From the NCBI GenBank assembly GCA_041642315.1, contig JBEPWQ010000189.1, forward strand, positions 1-7,331: a DNA stretch of 7,331 bases, read 5' to 3'. Positions 1-6,863 of this stretch are shown here, in pieces. Each line of letters opens with the position of its first letter. Positions within the stretch are counted from its first letter, which is position 1. Made by a program: the position numbers and the translations under genes. The notes below the pieces were generated by a model, which was given only the letters and a program-made list of their open reading frames with translations, was not told the origin of the DNA and did no database searches. The stretch is from JAABSQ01 sp041642315. Its GTDB lineage: Bacteria; Desulfobacterota; Desulfobacteria; Desulfobacterales; Desulfococcaceae.

Positions 1-678
1 GGCCAGTTTTTGATGAAGCGCCTCGATCGCCAGGCAGGCCTTGGCCGCCGGGTAGATGGCGTTTTTGCCTCGTTCCGGCGCCGACCCGTGAGACGAGACC
101 CCGTAAAAGGTCGCCTCGATCTCCATTCGGCCGCGCTGGCCCCGGTAGATGTTGCAGCCGGTGGGTTCGGTGACGATCACCGCATCGGGTCGAATCCCCT
201 CCTCTTCCACGATGTATTTCCAGCAGAGCCCGTCGCAGTCTTCCTCCATGACGCTGCCCACGAAATAGAGGGTGAGGTCCCGGTCGAAGGCGAGGTCTTT
301 GAGAATGCGGGCCGCAGTGAGAAAGCTCGCCGCGCCCCCCTTCTGGTCGGCGCTGCCCCGGCCGAGGAGATACCCGTCTTTCACCTCGCCTGAAAAAGGA
401 TCGAAGTCCCAGTTGGCCGGATTGCCGACATCCACCGTATCCATGTGGGCGTCAAAAGCCAGGAAGCGGCTTCCGGTGCCGATTCGGCCGATCACATTGC
501 CCAGACCGTCTACCCGGACCTCGTCCATGCCGGCCGCTTCCATCTGCATTTTCAATTCTTTCTGGACCGCCGCTTCCCCCAGGCTCAGGGATTTGATTCT
601 GACCAGTTTCGACAGGTTTTCGATCGTATACTCGCGATAGCCTTCCGCCCGCTCTCGTATCTCTTTCGCAATATCCAT
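1..678 (-). CDS. ygeY: YgeY-type M20 family metallohydrolase, N-terminal part (cut by window edge)
   Basis: The 226 visible residues are the N-terminal part of an M20 di-zinc hydrolase. Visible motifs are AFDAHMDTVD (H78 metal ligand, D80), GRGSADQKGG (D111 bridging ligand), GSVMEEDCDG (E145 catalytic base, E146 ligand) and VTEPT (E171 ligand). They are followed by YRGQRGRMEI and the lid-domain GVSSHGSAPERGKNAIY with H197. The EEDCDGLCW and YRGxRGRMEI blocks match, from memory, the YgeY subgroup ('selenium metabolism-linked hydrolase'). M20 enzymes cleave amide, peptide or carbamoyl-type bonds; the exact substrate of this group is unsettled. A full-length member is about 400 residues, so the C-terminal half and last metal ligand lie beyond base 1. 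The start at 678 is preferred because AAGGAGA (685-691) lies 7 bases upstream. An in-frame ATG at 684 would leave only 1 base. It is the third gene of the minus-strand arm, 168 bases after the preceding PLP gene, and is probably cytoplasmic. Confidence 0.9.
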   Translation of the reverse strand, partial: MDIAKEIRERAEGYREYTIENLSKLVRIKSLSLGEAAVQKELKMQMEAAGMDEVRVDGLGNVIGRIGTGSRFLAFDAHMDTVDVGNPANWDFDPFSGEVKDGYLLGRGSADQKGGAASFLTAARILKDLAFDRDLTLYFVGSVMEEDCDGLCWKYIVEEEGIRPDAVIVTEPTGCNIYRGQRGRMEIEATFYGVSSHGSAPERGKNAIYPAAKACLAIEALHQKLA

Positions 679-684
679 ACTCAT

Positions 685-691
685 TCTCCTT
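685..691 (-). promoter_or_regulatory. Ribosome binding site deciding the M20 hydrolase start
   Basis: AAGGAGA on the minus strand lies 7 bases before the ATG at 678 and touches the ATG at 684 (ATGAGTATG). Normal spacing therefore favours the second ATG, giving a protein starting MDIAKE rather than MSMDIAKE. Confidence 0.7.
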
Positions 692-776
692 CCGCCATCC
701 GGTATCGGCATCCGCACAAACAGCCGAATGTCTCGGGTATAGAACCGGCCGTCGGACGATCCGCCCACCCGGTATC
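691..776. repeat. Imperfect direct repeat in the gap before the M20 hydrolase gene
   Basis: On the plus strand, TCCGCCATCCGGTATC (691-706) and TCCGCCCACCCGGTATC (760-776) match with one inserted base and one substitution, about 70 bases apart. Both copies lie in the 162-base gap (685-846) between the second PLP gene and the M20 gene. The downstream copy, in minus-strand terms, abuts the ribosome site. No gene, clear hairpin terminator or good promoter was seen in this gap. It could be chance, a protein-binding pair or the residue of a small duplication. Confidence 0.35.
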
Positions 777-846
777 AGTTCCCGTGCTGCGGCATTCCGT
801 TTCATGCGGGGCTCGCGTCGCCCGGCAAATCGATCCGGTCGCTGCT

Positions 847-2241
847 TCAGCCCCGGTATTCCTCGATCAGCCGGTCGATCCGCTCGATTTCCGACTGCTG
901 GTCGATCCAGTAGCCGGGGTCCCGCTGGGCATTGAGTTCTTCCACTGTCTTGCCCTGCTGCTCCACCCAGGTGAAGTACTTGAGGTTGTGCCACCGGTTT
1001 CGGTTTTCCACCGTGCCGGGGGCGATCCAGTCGGGCTGCTGGCCGTGAAAGATGGTGTTCAGCCGCACCTCGGCCTCGGTTTCGTCCATGGGGCCGTGGG
1101 TCTCGGTCAAGCGGGCCATGACCGAGTGGTACCGGTCCATGGCATCGGTGCAGACGGTGACGATGAGGTCATCTTTGCCCAGCCCGTAGAACTTGGCGGT
1201 CTTGATCGCCCCCAGCACATTGCAGACCCCGGAGATGCCGAAGATACGTGAGAGCTGTGCGACCTTTTCCTCCGGGATTCCGTATGTATCGGTCAGAACC
1301 TTCCAGCCAGCCGCTTCGGTGAGCACCTGAAGCCCCTTTTTGGAGGAGACGTCGTCGATACACATCAGCGCATCCATGTTCATGACATGGTGAATCCAGG
1401 TGGCATGCTTGTCGCCGATCCCCTGAATGTCATGGTCGCCGTAGCCGTTCCAGTAGAGGGTGGGGCACTGGATCGGTTCCAGCCCCACGATCTTGTGGTC
1501 GGGCCAGGCCTGTTTGAGCCGGTCCCCGGCCGCGATGGTGCCGGCCGAGCCCATGGCCGAGACAAAGGCCGAGACCTCGCCCCGGCCGATCCCCCGATCT
1601 TTCAGGAGTCCGGCCAGTTCGATGATGGTATTGCCGGTGACATCGTAATGGAACCGGTAGTTGGCCATCTCTTCGAACTGGTTCATGATCCGGACCCGGT
1701 CGGGGTCGGATCGCCGAAGCTCATGACACTTGTCGTAAATTTCTTTGACGCTGCTTTCGCAGCCCGGTGTCAGTTCCAGCCGGGCGCCGTAGTTTCGTAC
1801 GATGTCGAACCGCTCCCGGCTCATCTCTTCGGGCAGGATCACCACCGAATCATACCGCATGCGGCTGCCCACCCAGGCCCCGCCGATCCCGTAGTTGCCG
1901 GTGGAGGGCCAGACGACGGTGTGCCGGGAGGGGTCGACCTCGCCTTTGATCGATTTTTCGATGAGCACCGAGTAGGTGGCCCCCACCTTGTGGCTGCCGG
2001 TGGGAAAGTCTTTGCCGTAAATCACCGCGATGGGCGTCTCCATCCCGGTCAGGGCCGGGGGCAGCACTTCATGATATATGCGGTTTGCGCCGTCTTTCCA
2101 GGTGATGTTGAAGAGGTTGATCGGGTCCAGGGGATCTTCTTTCCGCATCTTCAGTGCCCGGGCCCGAACCGCCGGGTCGATTTTGGACGGGTCGCGCATC
2201 TCCGCGAACGTCGGCCCGGTGATCAGGTGTGATGGTGGCAT
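847..2241 (-). CDS. PLP-dependent fold-type-II enzyme, cysteine synthase/TrpB-like, substrate unknown
   Basis: This is a complete 464-residue protein. The PLP-lysine motif PTGSHKVGA puts the Schiff-base lysine at K85. The substrate-binding loop is PSTGNYGIGG (112-121), equivalent to the TSGNTG loop of O-acetylserine sulfhydrylase. The PLP-phosphate loop is AMGSAGTIAAGD (229-240), and a GIGDKHATW segment follows at 275-283. These features fix the fold but not the reaction; family members catalyse beta- or gamma-elimination or replacement on amino acids. At 464 residues it is much longer than a typical cysteine synthase (about 310), with about 40 extra residues before the core and a charged, Trp-rich C-terminal tail (about 395-464). 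I cannot assign a known name. AAGGA lies 6 bases before the ATG. It starts 63 bases after the stop of the upstream PLP gene with no terminator between, so the two are probably co-transcribed. It is probably cytoplasmic. Confidence 0.9.
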   Translation of the reverse strand: MPPSHLITGPTFAEMRDPSKIDPAVRARALKMRKEDPLDPINLFNITWKDGANRIYHEVLPPALTGMETPIAVIYGKDFPTGSHKVGATYSVLIEKSIKGEVDPSRHTVVWPSTGNYGIGGAWVGSRMRYDSVVILPEEMSRERFDIVRNYGARLELTPGCESSVKEIYDKCHELRRSDPDRVRIMNQFEEMANYRFHYDVTGNTIIELAGLLKDRGIGRGEVSAFVSAMGSAGTIAAGDRLKQAWPDHKIVGLEPIQCPTLYWNGYGDHDIQGIGDKHATWIHHVMNMDALMCIDDVSSKKGLQVLTEAAGWKVLTDTYGIPEEKVAQLSRIFGISGVCNVLGAIKTAKFYGLGKDDLIVTVCTDAMDRYHSVMARLTETHGPMDETEAEVRLNTIFHGQQPDWIAPGTVENRNRWHNLKYFTWVEQQGKTVEELNAQRDPGYWIDQQSEIERIDRLIEEYRG

Positions 2242-2304
2242 ACATGTTCCTTTCCAAAGGGTGCCGCATCTTCTGAAAAAGAAGCGGGTCCATCCGTATA
2301 TCTC

Positions 2305-3777
2305 TCAGGGGCGGTCCACACCGGTAAAAAAGAGGACCGCGTCTTCATCGTCCAGAATGTCTCCCGATTCGCGCAACTGCAAAAGCCCCGCCAACCCGGC
2401 GCTGCCGGTGGGCGACACCCGAATTCCGGTTCGGGTGCGGGCCATATGGTGGGCCTTTTGAATCACTCCTTCCCGCAGGATCTCCGCCTTGCCTCCGGAT
2501 TTGAGCACCGCCCGGAGCAGATCATACCAGTCATAGGTTTCATCGTCCAGGATGCCGTGGGCCGCGCTCTGCGGTGCGGCCCCGTCCCAGGCCCACATGT
2601 ACGCATCCCGATTTTTGACGGCGTGGGCCAGCGGTTTCCGGACCGCGTCGGATTCGAAATTTTCACGCGCAAATGCGGCCAGGGCGATCACCTGCCCCAT
2701 ATCTGCGGCGGCATACCCGTGAAGCCGGTCCAGTTCGTCGGCCGGGTCCGCATCCCGGTCGTATTCCCAGTCCATGGGCAGGCCGTTCTGGTCTGCGATT
2801 CGCTTCAGCATTCGGTAGTAGGCTCGCACAAAGGGAAATCCCCCTTCCGGCTGACAGACGTAAACCCGGGGCGTGGTATCTACAATTCCTATCCGGCGGA
2901 GCAGTTCCCAGGCCTGGACCACCGCCCGGCCCAGGGCCCCGCCCCCGATCTGAAGGACCATGCAGGCGGGTTCGGCCCCGGCCTCCCGAAGCTGGAGGAC
3001 CGTCTCTCCGCCCAGGGTTTCGCCGCCTTCGATGTTGGACCAGTTGTCCGGACCGGAACAGGCGAAGGGGAGCCATCCTTTCTGCTCCACCGCCTCCCGA
3101 AAGGCCCGGTAGCAGGGGTCCCCTTCTCCGGTTTCGTCCCGCCCGATCCGCTCTACCGCCGCGTCCCGGTCCACCAGCATCTGCTGGAGAGCGGGGTTCA
3201 TGTCCCGGGGCACAAAGGCGTGGAGTTCATAGCTTCCGGCCCGGGCCACCGCGGCGGCGGCAAGTGCTGCATTGCCGCAGCTGTAGATGGCGAGTACCCG
3301 TCGATCGGTCTCTTTGCGCAGCAATCGCAGCACCTCCAGGTAGAGCAGGGTGCCCATCAGATGGCGGCCCTTGTGAGAGCCGGTAATGTTTTCGGTTTCG
3401 TCCTTGATCCAGATGCGACCCTTGCCTGCCAGAATCTCGGTGATTCCGGGCGTCTCCGCCAAGGGCGTCACCTCAAAACATTTTCCCTCAAAGGTGGTCA
3501 TCGGCTTGCGGAAATAGTCGAGCAGAATGGAAAACCGCTCGCCTTCCAGCAGGTCCCGGCTCCCCAGCAGGCTCTGATAGAGGGAGAAGCTGTTTCGGTC
3601 TCCGCTCTTCCACCGGGCGAGCAGGTCCTGGGCCATCATCGTGAGCGAGGCCTTCGGGCCGATGATTTTGCGCAGGGTATGTTCTTCGCCGGGCCGGGCC
3701 TTGGGGCAGGAAAAATGCCCTTTGTCCACCGGATAGGTCCGGTCGCAGCCCGGGCAATAGAGAACGAAATTGGACAT
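2305..3777 (-). CDS. Threonine-synthase-like PLP enzyme with N-terminal cysteine cluster, substrate unknown
   Basis: This is a 490-residue PLP fold-type-II enzyme. The N-terminus has YCPGCDRTYPVDKGHFSC (C8, C11, C24; H21 or H33 could complete a metal site), like the zinc-ribbon-style start of archaeal-type threonine synthases. The core shows IWIKDETENITGSHKGRHL with K136 as the PLP lysine. It also has YSCGNAALAAA (165-175, substrate loop), LQIGGGALG (275-283, phosphate loop) and SPTGSAGLAGL (455-465), the C-terminal motif contacting the PLP ring nitrogen. AGGAGG lies 5 bases before the ATG at 3777. The same frame stays open to 4143, but that extension would overlap the divergent transporter gene and has no ribosome site. 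No homoserine dehydrogenase or homoserine kinase gene is nearby, so housekeeping threonine synthesis is unlikely. As first gene of the minus-strand arm, its partner enzyme and the M20 hydrolase follow. The reaction is not assignable from sequence alone. Confidence 0.9.
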   Translation of the reverse strand: MSNFVLYCPGCDRTYPVDKGHFSCPKARPGEEHTLRKIIGPKASLTMMAQDLLARWKSGDRNSFSLYQSLLGSRDLLEGERFSILLDYFRKPMTTFEGKCFEVTPLAETPGITEILAGKGRIWIKDETENITGSHKGRHLMGTLLYLEVLRLLRKETDRRVLAIYSCGNAALAAAAVARAGSYELHAFVPRDMNPALQQMLVDRDAAVERIGRDETGEGDPCYRAFREAVEQKGWLPFACSGPDNWSNIEGGETLGGETVLQLREAGAEPACMVLQIGGGALGRAVVQAWELLRRIGIVDTTPRVYVCQPEGGFPFVRAYYRMLKRIADQNGLPMDWEYDRDADPADELDRLHGYAAADMGQVIALAAFARENFESDAVRKPLAHAVKNRDAYMWAWDGAAPQSAAHGILDDETYDWYDLLRAVLKSGGKAEILREGVIQKAHHMARTRTGIRVSPTGSAGLAGLLQLRESGDILDDEDAVLFFTGVDRP

Positions 3778-3812
3778 GCACCCCTCCTTTTCTTTCAAAG
3801 CTTTCTCACATC

Positions 3813-3824
3813 CAAACCGGTTTG
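3813..3824. promoter_or_regulatory. Perfect 12-bp palindrome, candidate operator box 1
   Basis: CAAACCGGTTTG is a perfect inverted repeat lying 36-47 bases upstream of the first PLP gene, in the divergent control region. The shape suits a dimeric regulator with a helix-turn-helix domain. The centre lies 20 bp from that of a second CCGG-centred box. Confidence 0.5.
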
Positions 3825-3832
3825 CCAAGAGA

Positions 3833-3845
3833 AAAACCGGATTTT
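3833..3845. promoter_or_regulatory. Imperfect palindrome, candidate operator box 2
   Basis: AAAACCGGATTTT shares AAACCGG with box 1 and is nearly symmetric about the same CCGG core. The CCGG centres (3818.5 and 3838.5) are exactly 20 bp apart, about two helical turns, so both boxes face the same side of the DNA. It lies just left of the plus-strand TTGACA. Confidence 0.4.
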
Positions 3846-3912
3846 CCGGGTCTTGACAAAATCGGCGGAATAGGCAAGGAATGAACGATTTCATCCACAT
3901 TCGGAAGGGCTT

Positions 3913-4425
3913 ATGATCCAAAAAATCGCATCCATCGCCGACACCGCCGGCAGGCGCCTCAACTGGGTCGTGGAACGGTGCTGCGCTCTGCTGACCGCCG
4001 TCATGGTGCTGGTAGTCTGGTTCGGGGTCACCGAGCGGTATTTTCTGAATATGGGGGTCACCTGGACCGAGGAGTTCTCCCGGTACGTGATGATCTGGGT
4101 GGCGCTGCTGGCGGTTTCTTCGGCCGCCTTTCGGCGGGAGCACATCGGGCTTGATGTTCTGGAGCGGTTTCTGCCGCCTTATCTCCGGCCGGGGCTTCGG
4201 TATCTGCTGGATGTCATCGGCCTCGGATTTTTTATCTTTCTCACCTACTACGGTATCGGCATGACGCTTTCCGGGCGCACCCAGTACGCCACCATCTTCG
4301 GGATGTCCATGGCCGTCCCCTTTGCATCGGTGCCGGTATCGGCCGGGCTTACTTCTTTTCAGATCCTGATGACCATGATCCGGGACCTGGCCCCGCCCCC
4401 GGTTCCAAAGGAGGTCGCCCCATGA
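3913..4425 (+). CDS. dctQ: TRAP transporter small membrane subunit DctQ
   Basis: This is the small (4-TM) subunit of a tripartite ATP-independent periplasmic transporter, sitting in the inner membrane with DctM. The 170-residue length is normal. Hydrophobic segments are at about 23-42, 58-73, 98-118 and 131-155. Family signatures are VTWTEEFSRYVMIWVALLA (49-67) and the FRREHIGLDVLERF stretch (73-86) after TM2. GGAAGG lies 4 bases before the ATG, slightly close but usable. The stop overlaps the dctM start (ATGA, 4422-4425), which implies translational coupling. It is the first gene of the plus-strand arm, behind the shared divergent control region. The name is the generic family name; it does not imply C4-dicarboxylate as substrate. 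Confidence 0.93.
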   Translation: MIQKIASIADTAGRRLNWVVERCCALLTAVMVLVVWFGVTERYFLNMGVTWTEEFSRYVMIWVALLAVSSAAFRREHIGLDVLERFLPPYLRPGLRYLLDVIGLGFFIFLTYYGIGMTLSGRTQYATIFGMSMAVPFASVPVSAGLTSFQILMTMIRDLAPPPVPKEVAP

Positions 4426-5705
4426 TCATCGTCGCGGCCGCCTTTTTCATTCTCCTGTTCGCGGGGCTGCCCATCGGCTTTGTGCTCGGTATCGCCGGGG
4501 TAATCGGGCTGGTCCAGATCGGCGGAGAGAATTTTCTTGCCATGGCGCCCAAGCGGTTTTTCGAGGGGCTCGATCTCTTTACCTTCATGGCCATGCCCTT
4601 TTTCATCCTGGCCGGAGAGATCATGAACCGCTCCGGCATTACCGAGCGGCTGGCCGGGTTCGCCGACGCCCTGGTGGGCTATCTGCGCGGCGGGCTGGCC
4701 CACTCCAATATGATCGCTTCGGTGCTCTTCGCCGGCATGACCGGGGCCGCCGTCTCCGACACCGCCGCCTTCGGCAACACCCTCGTCCCGGCCATGGTCC
4801 GCCAGGGGTACAAACGCCCCTTCGCCTGCGCCGTGACCGTGGCAGGATCGATCATCGGCCCCACCATTCCACCCTCCAATTTGATGGTCATCTACGGCTC
4901 CCTGATGGGGGTCTCCATTGCCGGGCTGTTCGCCGCGGGGATTCTGCCGGGGCTTCTGATCTGTCTGCTCTGCATGGCGGTGATCGCGGCCCTGGGCCGC
5001 CGCCTCAACCTGCCCAAGAGCAAGGCCGGGCCGAGCCTGCGGGTGATTCTGGCCAGCTTCCGCTCCAGCTTTCTGGCGCTCCTGATGCCGGGAATCATCT
5101 TGGGGGGCATTCTTTTCGGGGTGGTCACCCCCACCGAGGCTGCGGCCATTGCGGTTTTCTACGCCCTCTTCGTGGGAATGGTGATCTACCGGGCGATTCG
5201 GTTTTCCGACCTGGTGGAGATCCTGATCCGGACTTCCCGGATCACCGGCATCGTCTTTCTGATCATCGCCTCGGCCTCCATTCTCAGCTGGTGGATGACC
5301 TTCATGCAGATTCCCCAGGCCATTGCGGCCCTGTTTCTGTCGCTGTCCAGCAATCCCAAAGTGATTCTGGGGATGATTCTGATGCTGCTGCTGGGCATCG
5401 GCATGTTCATGGACATCAACGCGGCCCTGATCATTCTGGCGCCGGTGCTGGGACCGCTCACGGCCGCCATCGGCATGGACCCGGTCCACGCCGGGGTCAT
5501 GATCGTGCTGTCTTTGAACATATCCCTGATGACCCCGCCGGTGGGGGCCTGCCTGTTCGTTCTCTCCTCGGTTACCGGCGAGCGGATCGAGCGGATCAGT
5601 GTTGCCCTCCTCCCTTTTCTGGCGGTGGAGGTCGGCATTCTGCTGCTGGTCGCCTACTGGAGCGATCTTACCCTGTTCATTCCCCGGCTGCTGCTGGGGC
5701 GCTAA
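4422..5705 (+). CDS. dctM: TRAP transporter large permease subunit DctM
   Basis: This is the large, mostly hydrophobic permease subunit that forms the sodium-coupled transport path of the TRAP system. The 427-residue length is standard for an unfused DctM. Family blocks in order are MPFFILAGEIMN (58-69), FAGMTGAAVSDTAAFG (103-118), GPTIPPS (146-152), GVVTPTEAAAIAVFYAL (233-249), MFMDINAALIILAPVLGP (328-345) and LNISLMTPPVGACLFV (365-380). About a dozen membrane segments are evident. AAGGAGG lies 7 bases before the ATG, inside the end of dctQ, and the genes share ATGA. The ion-site and substrate-site loops look intact, so the transporter should be functional. Sequence of this subunit does not reveal the substrate. 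Confidence 0.95.
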   Translation: MIIVAAAFFILLFAGLPIGFVLGIAGVIGLVQIGGENFLAMAPKRFFEGLDLFTFMAMPFFILAGEIMNRSGITERLAGFADALVGYLRGGLAHSNMIASVLFAGMTGAAVSDTAAFGNTLVPAMVRQGYKRPFACAVTVAGSIIGPTIPPSNLMVIYGSLMGVSIAGLFAAGILPGLLICLLCMAVIAALGRRLNLPKSKAGPSLRVILASFRSSFLALLMPGIILGGILFGVVTPTEAAAIAVFYALFVGMVIYRAIRFSDLVEILIRTSRITGIVFLIIASASILSWWMTFMQIPQAIAALFLSLSSNPKVILGMILMLLLGIGMFMDINAALIILAPVLGPLTAAIGMDPVHAGVMIVLSLNISLMTPPVGACLFVLSSVTGERIERISVALLPFLAVEVGILLLVAYWSDLTLFIPRLLLGR

Positions 5706-5735
5706 TCCCAACCCAAAGATGAAGGAGGAAAACCC

Positions 5736-6776
5736 ATGAAAACGACGCTAAGAATTCTATCGATTTTTTTGGCGGCCACAGCGGTCTGCCTGATGGCGGG
5801 ATCCCCGGCCCTGGCGGTCACCAAGGTGATCAAACTCCACCACCTCAACAAGGACGACCCCTTCGACAACCCCACCGGGGCCATGGCCACGGTCTTCAAA
5901 AGCCTGGTGGAGGCCGGCACCAACGGCGAAATTCAGGTGCAGACCTTTCCCAACGGACAGCTCGGCAAAGACGCCGAGGTGGTTCAGCAGGTCAAGTCGG
6001 GGGTGATTCAGGCGGGCATCCACTCGGTGGGCGGGTTCGCCTCGGTCTACCCGATGATGGGGGTGATCGACATCCCCTTCGCCTTTCCCAACATCAGCGC
6101 CACCTATGCGGTCTTTGACGGGCCGTTCGGCAAAAAGCTGGCCGCCGACATCGAAAAGAAAACCGGGCTCAAGGTGGTCGGGTTCGGGGATTCCGGCGGG
6201 TTTTTTCACATCACCAATTCCAAACGGGCGATCAAATCCCCCGAAGACATGGAGGGGCTCAAGATTCGAACCATGGGGCTCGACACCCACAAGACCATCA
6301 TCAGCTCCCTGGGGGGTCAGCCTGCGGCCATCGCCTGGACCGAGGTCTACACCGCCCTGCAGACCGGGGTGGCCGACGGCCAGATGAACCCGGTGCCGAT
6401 CATCGTCTTCGCCAAATTCGACGAGGTCCAGAAATACCTGACCCTGAGCGGCCATCTCTTTGCGCCCTATGTCTGGGTCTTCAACCCGGATTTCTGGAAC
6501 GGCCTGACCGATGAAGAGAGGCGGGTGATCGAGTATGCGGCCCGATCGGCCATCGTGGCCGGCCGGGGCCTGGGCCGGGTGATCGAGGCTTCCGACCGGG
6601 GCCTGCCGGTGCTGATGAAAGAGATGCAGGTCAATGCCCTGAGCGCGGAGGAGAAGATGAAATTCCGGGAAGCGGCCATGCCGGCGGTCAAAAAGCTGAT
6701 CGTGGACAAATTCGGGGCCGAGGGCGAGGAGATGATGAAGGCCTTTCTGGATGCGATTGAAGAGGCGTCGAAGTAG
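5736..6776 (+). CDS. dctP: TRAP transporter periplasmic solute-binding protein DctP
   Basis: This is the extracytoplasmic solute receptor that delivers substrate to the DctQM permease. The 346 residues begin with a Sec signal peptide (basic MKTTLR, hydrophobic 7-20, likely cleavage after ALA at 25-27). C18 does not sit in a good lipobox, so this is probably a soluble periplasmic protein. Family features are FPNGQLGKDAEVVQQVKSG (71-89), DIPFAF (112-117) and LKIRTM (175-180), with R178 in the place of the arginine that usually salt-bridges the ligand carboxylate. WTEVYTALQTGVADGQMNP (201-219) is the classic TRAP motif. The ligand is therefore probably a carboxylate, by family knowledge. AAGGAGG lies 7 bases before the ATG, 30 bases after dctM. 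The receptor gene is last in the operon, whereas it often comes first. Confidence 0.95.
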   Translation: MKTTLRILSIFLAATAVCLMAGSPALAVTKVIKLHHLNKDDPFDNPTGAMATVFKSLVEAGTNGEIQVQTFPNGQLGKDAEVVQQVKSGVIQAGIHSVGGFASVYPMMGVIDIPFAFPNISATYAVFDGPFGKKLAADIEKKTGLKVVGFGDSGGFFHITNSKRAIKSPEDMEGLKIRTMGLDTHKTIISSLGGQPAAIAWTEVYTALQTGVADGQMNPVPIIVFAKFDEVQKYLTLSGHLFAPYVWVFNPDFWNGLTDEERRVIEYAARSAIVAGRGLGRVIEASDRGLPVLMKEMQVNALSAEEKMKFREAAMPAVKKLIVDKFGAEGEEMMKAFLDAIEEASK

Positions 6777-6793
6777 GTGTTTTCCATCCCCAT

Positions 6794-6841
6794 GAGCGGA
6801 TAAAAGGGTTCGGCCACGGGCCACAGCTATCGGCGCTTTTT
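6794..6841 (+). terminator. Possible intrinsic terminator after dctP
   Basis: GAGCG-GATA (6794-6802) can pair with TATC-GG-CGCTT (6829-6838), with a 2-base bulge and one G-T pair. The enclosed loop holds a small GGCC/GGCC hairpin, and the run CTTTTT follows. The structure is long and imperfect. Its position just after the operon and before the tRNA promoter makes it plausible. Confidence 0.35.
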
Positions 6842-6863
6842 CATCCAGTACGCGGAATTTTTC

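Larger units (their letters stand above)
3778..3912. promoter_or_regulatory. Divergent promoter region between the PLP/hydrolase arm and the TRAP arm
   Basis: These 135 bases separate the start codons of the two arms, so they must hold the control signals for both. TTGACA (3853-3858, plus) could serve dctQ, with AGGAAT (3877-3882) as a weak -10 at 18 bp. On the minus strand TTGTCA (3859-3854) could serve the PLP operon, with TTTTTC (3836-3831) as a poor -10 at 17 bp. The two -35 candidates share five base pairs, so transcription of the arms may be mutually exclusive or activator-dependent. The -10 matches are weak on both sides. Confidence 0.5.

Noticed and set aside
1387..2232. 281-residue plus-strand frame opposite the second PLP gene
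   Set aside because: Antisense shadow with no motifs and no ribosome site.
2305..3777. Housekeeping threonine synthase (thrC)
   Set aside because: The fold matches, but there are no threonine pathway neighbours. The gene is linked to a hydrolase and a transporter, and the substrate loop YSCGNAALAA differs from the usual one, so the specific name is not supported.
3797..3804. AAAGCTTT palindrome near the first PLP gene
   Set aside because: Only 8 bp and lacking the CCGG core of the two stronger boxes; easily chance.
2446..3873. 475-residue plus-strand frame opposite the threonine-synthase-like gene
   Set aside because: It has no recognisable domain and is fully antisense to a clear PLP enzyme. 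GC-rich codon use keeps the opposite frame open.
3778..4143. Upstream extension of the first PLP gene to a 612-residue frame
   Set aside because: It would overlap dctQ on the other strand and run through the control region. It has no ribosome site, while the ATG at 3777 has AGGAGG at good spacing and begins the recognisable cysteine cluster.
4359..5711. 450-residue minus-strand frame opposite dctM
   Set aside because: Low-complexity Gln/His/Gly/Asp-rich product, as expected from the antisense of a hydrophobic GC-rich gene. dctM is unmistakable on the plus strand.
5757..6824. 355-residue minus-strand frame opposite dctP
   Set aside because: His/Gly/Asp-rich antisense of dctP. The signal peptide and TRAP motifs are on the plus strand.
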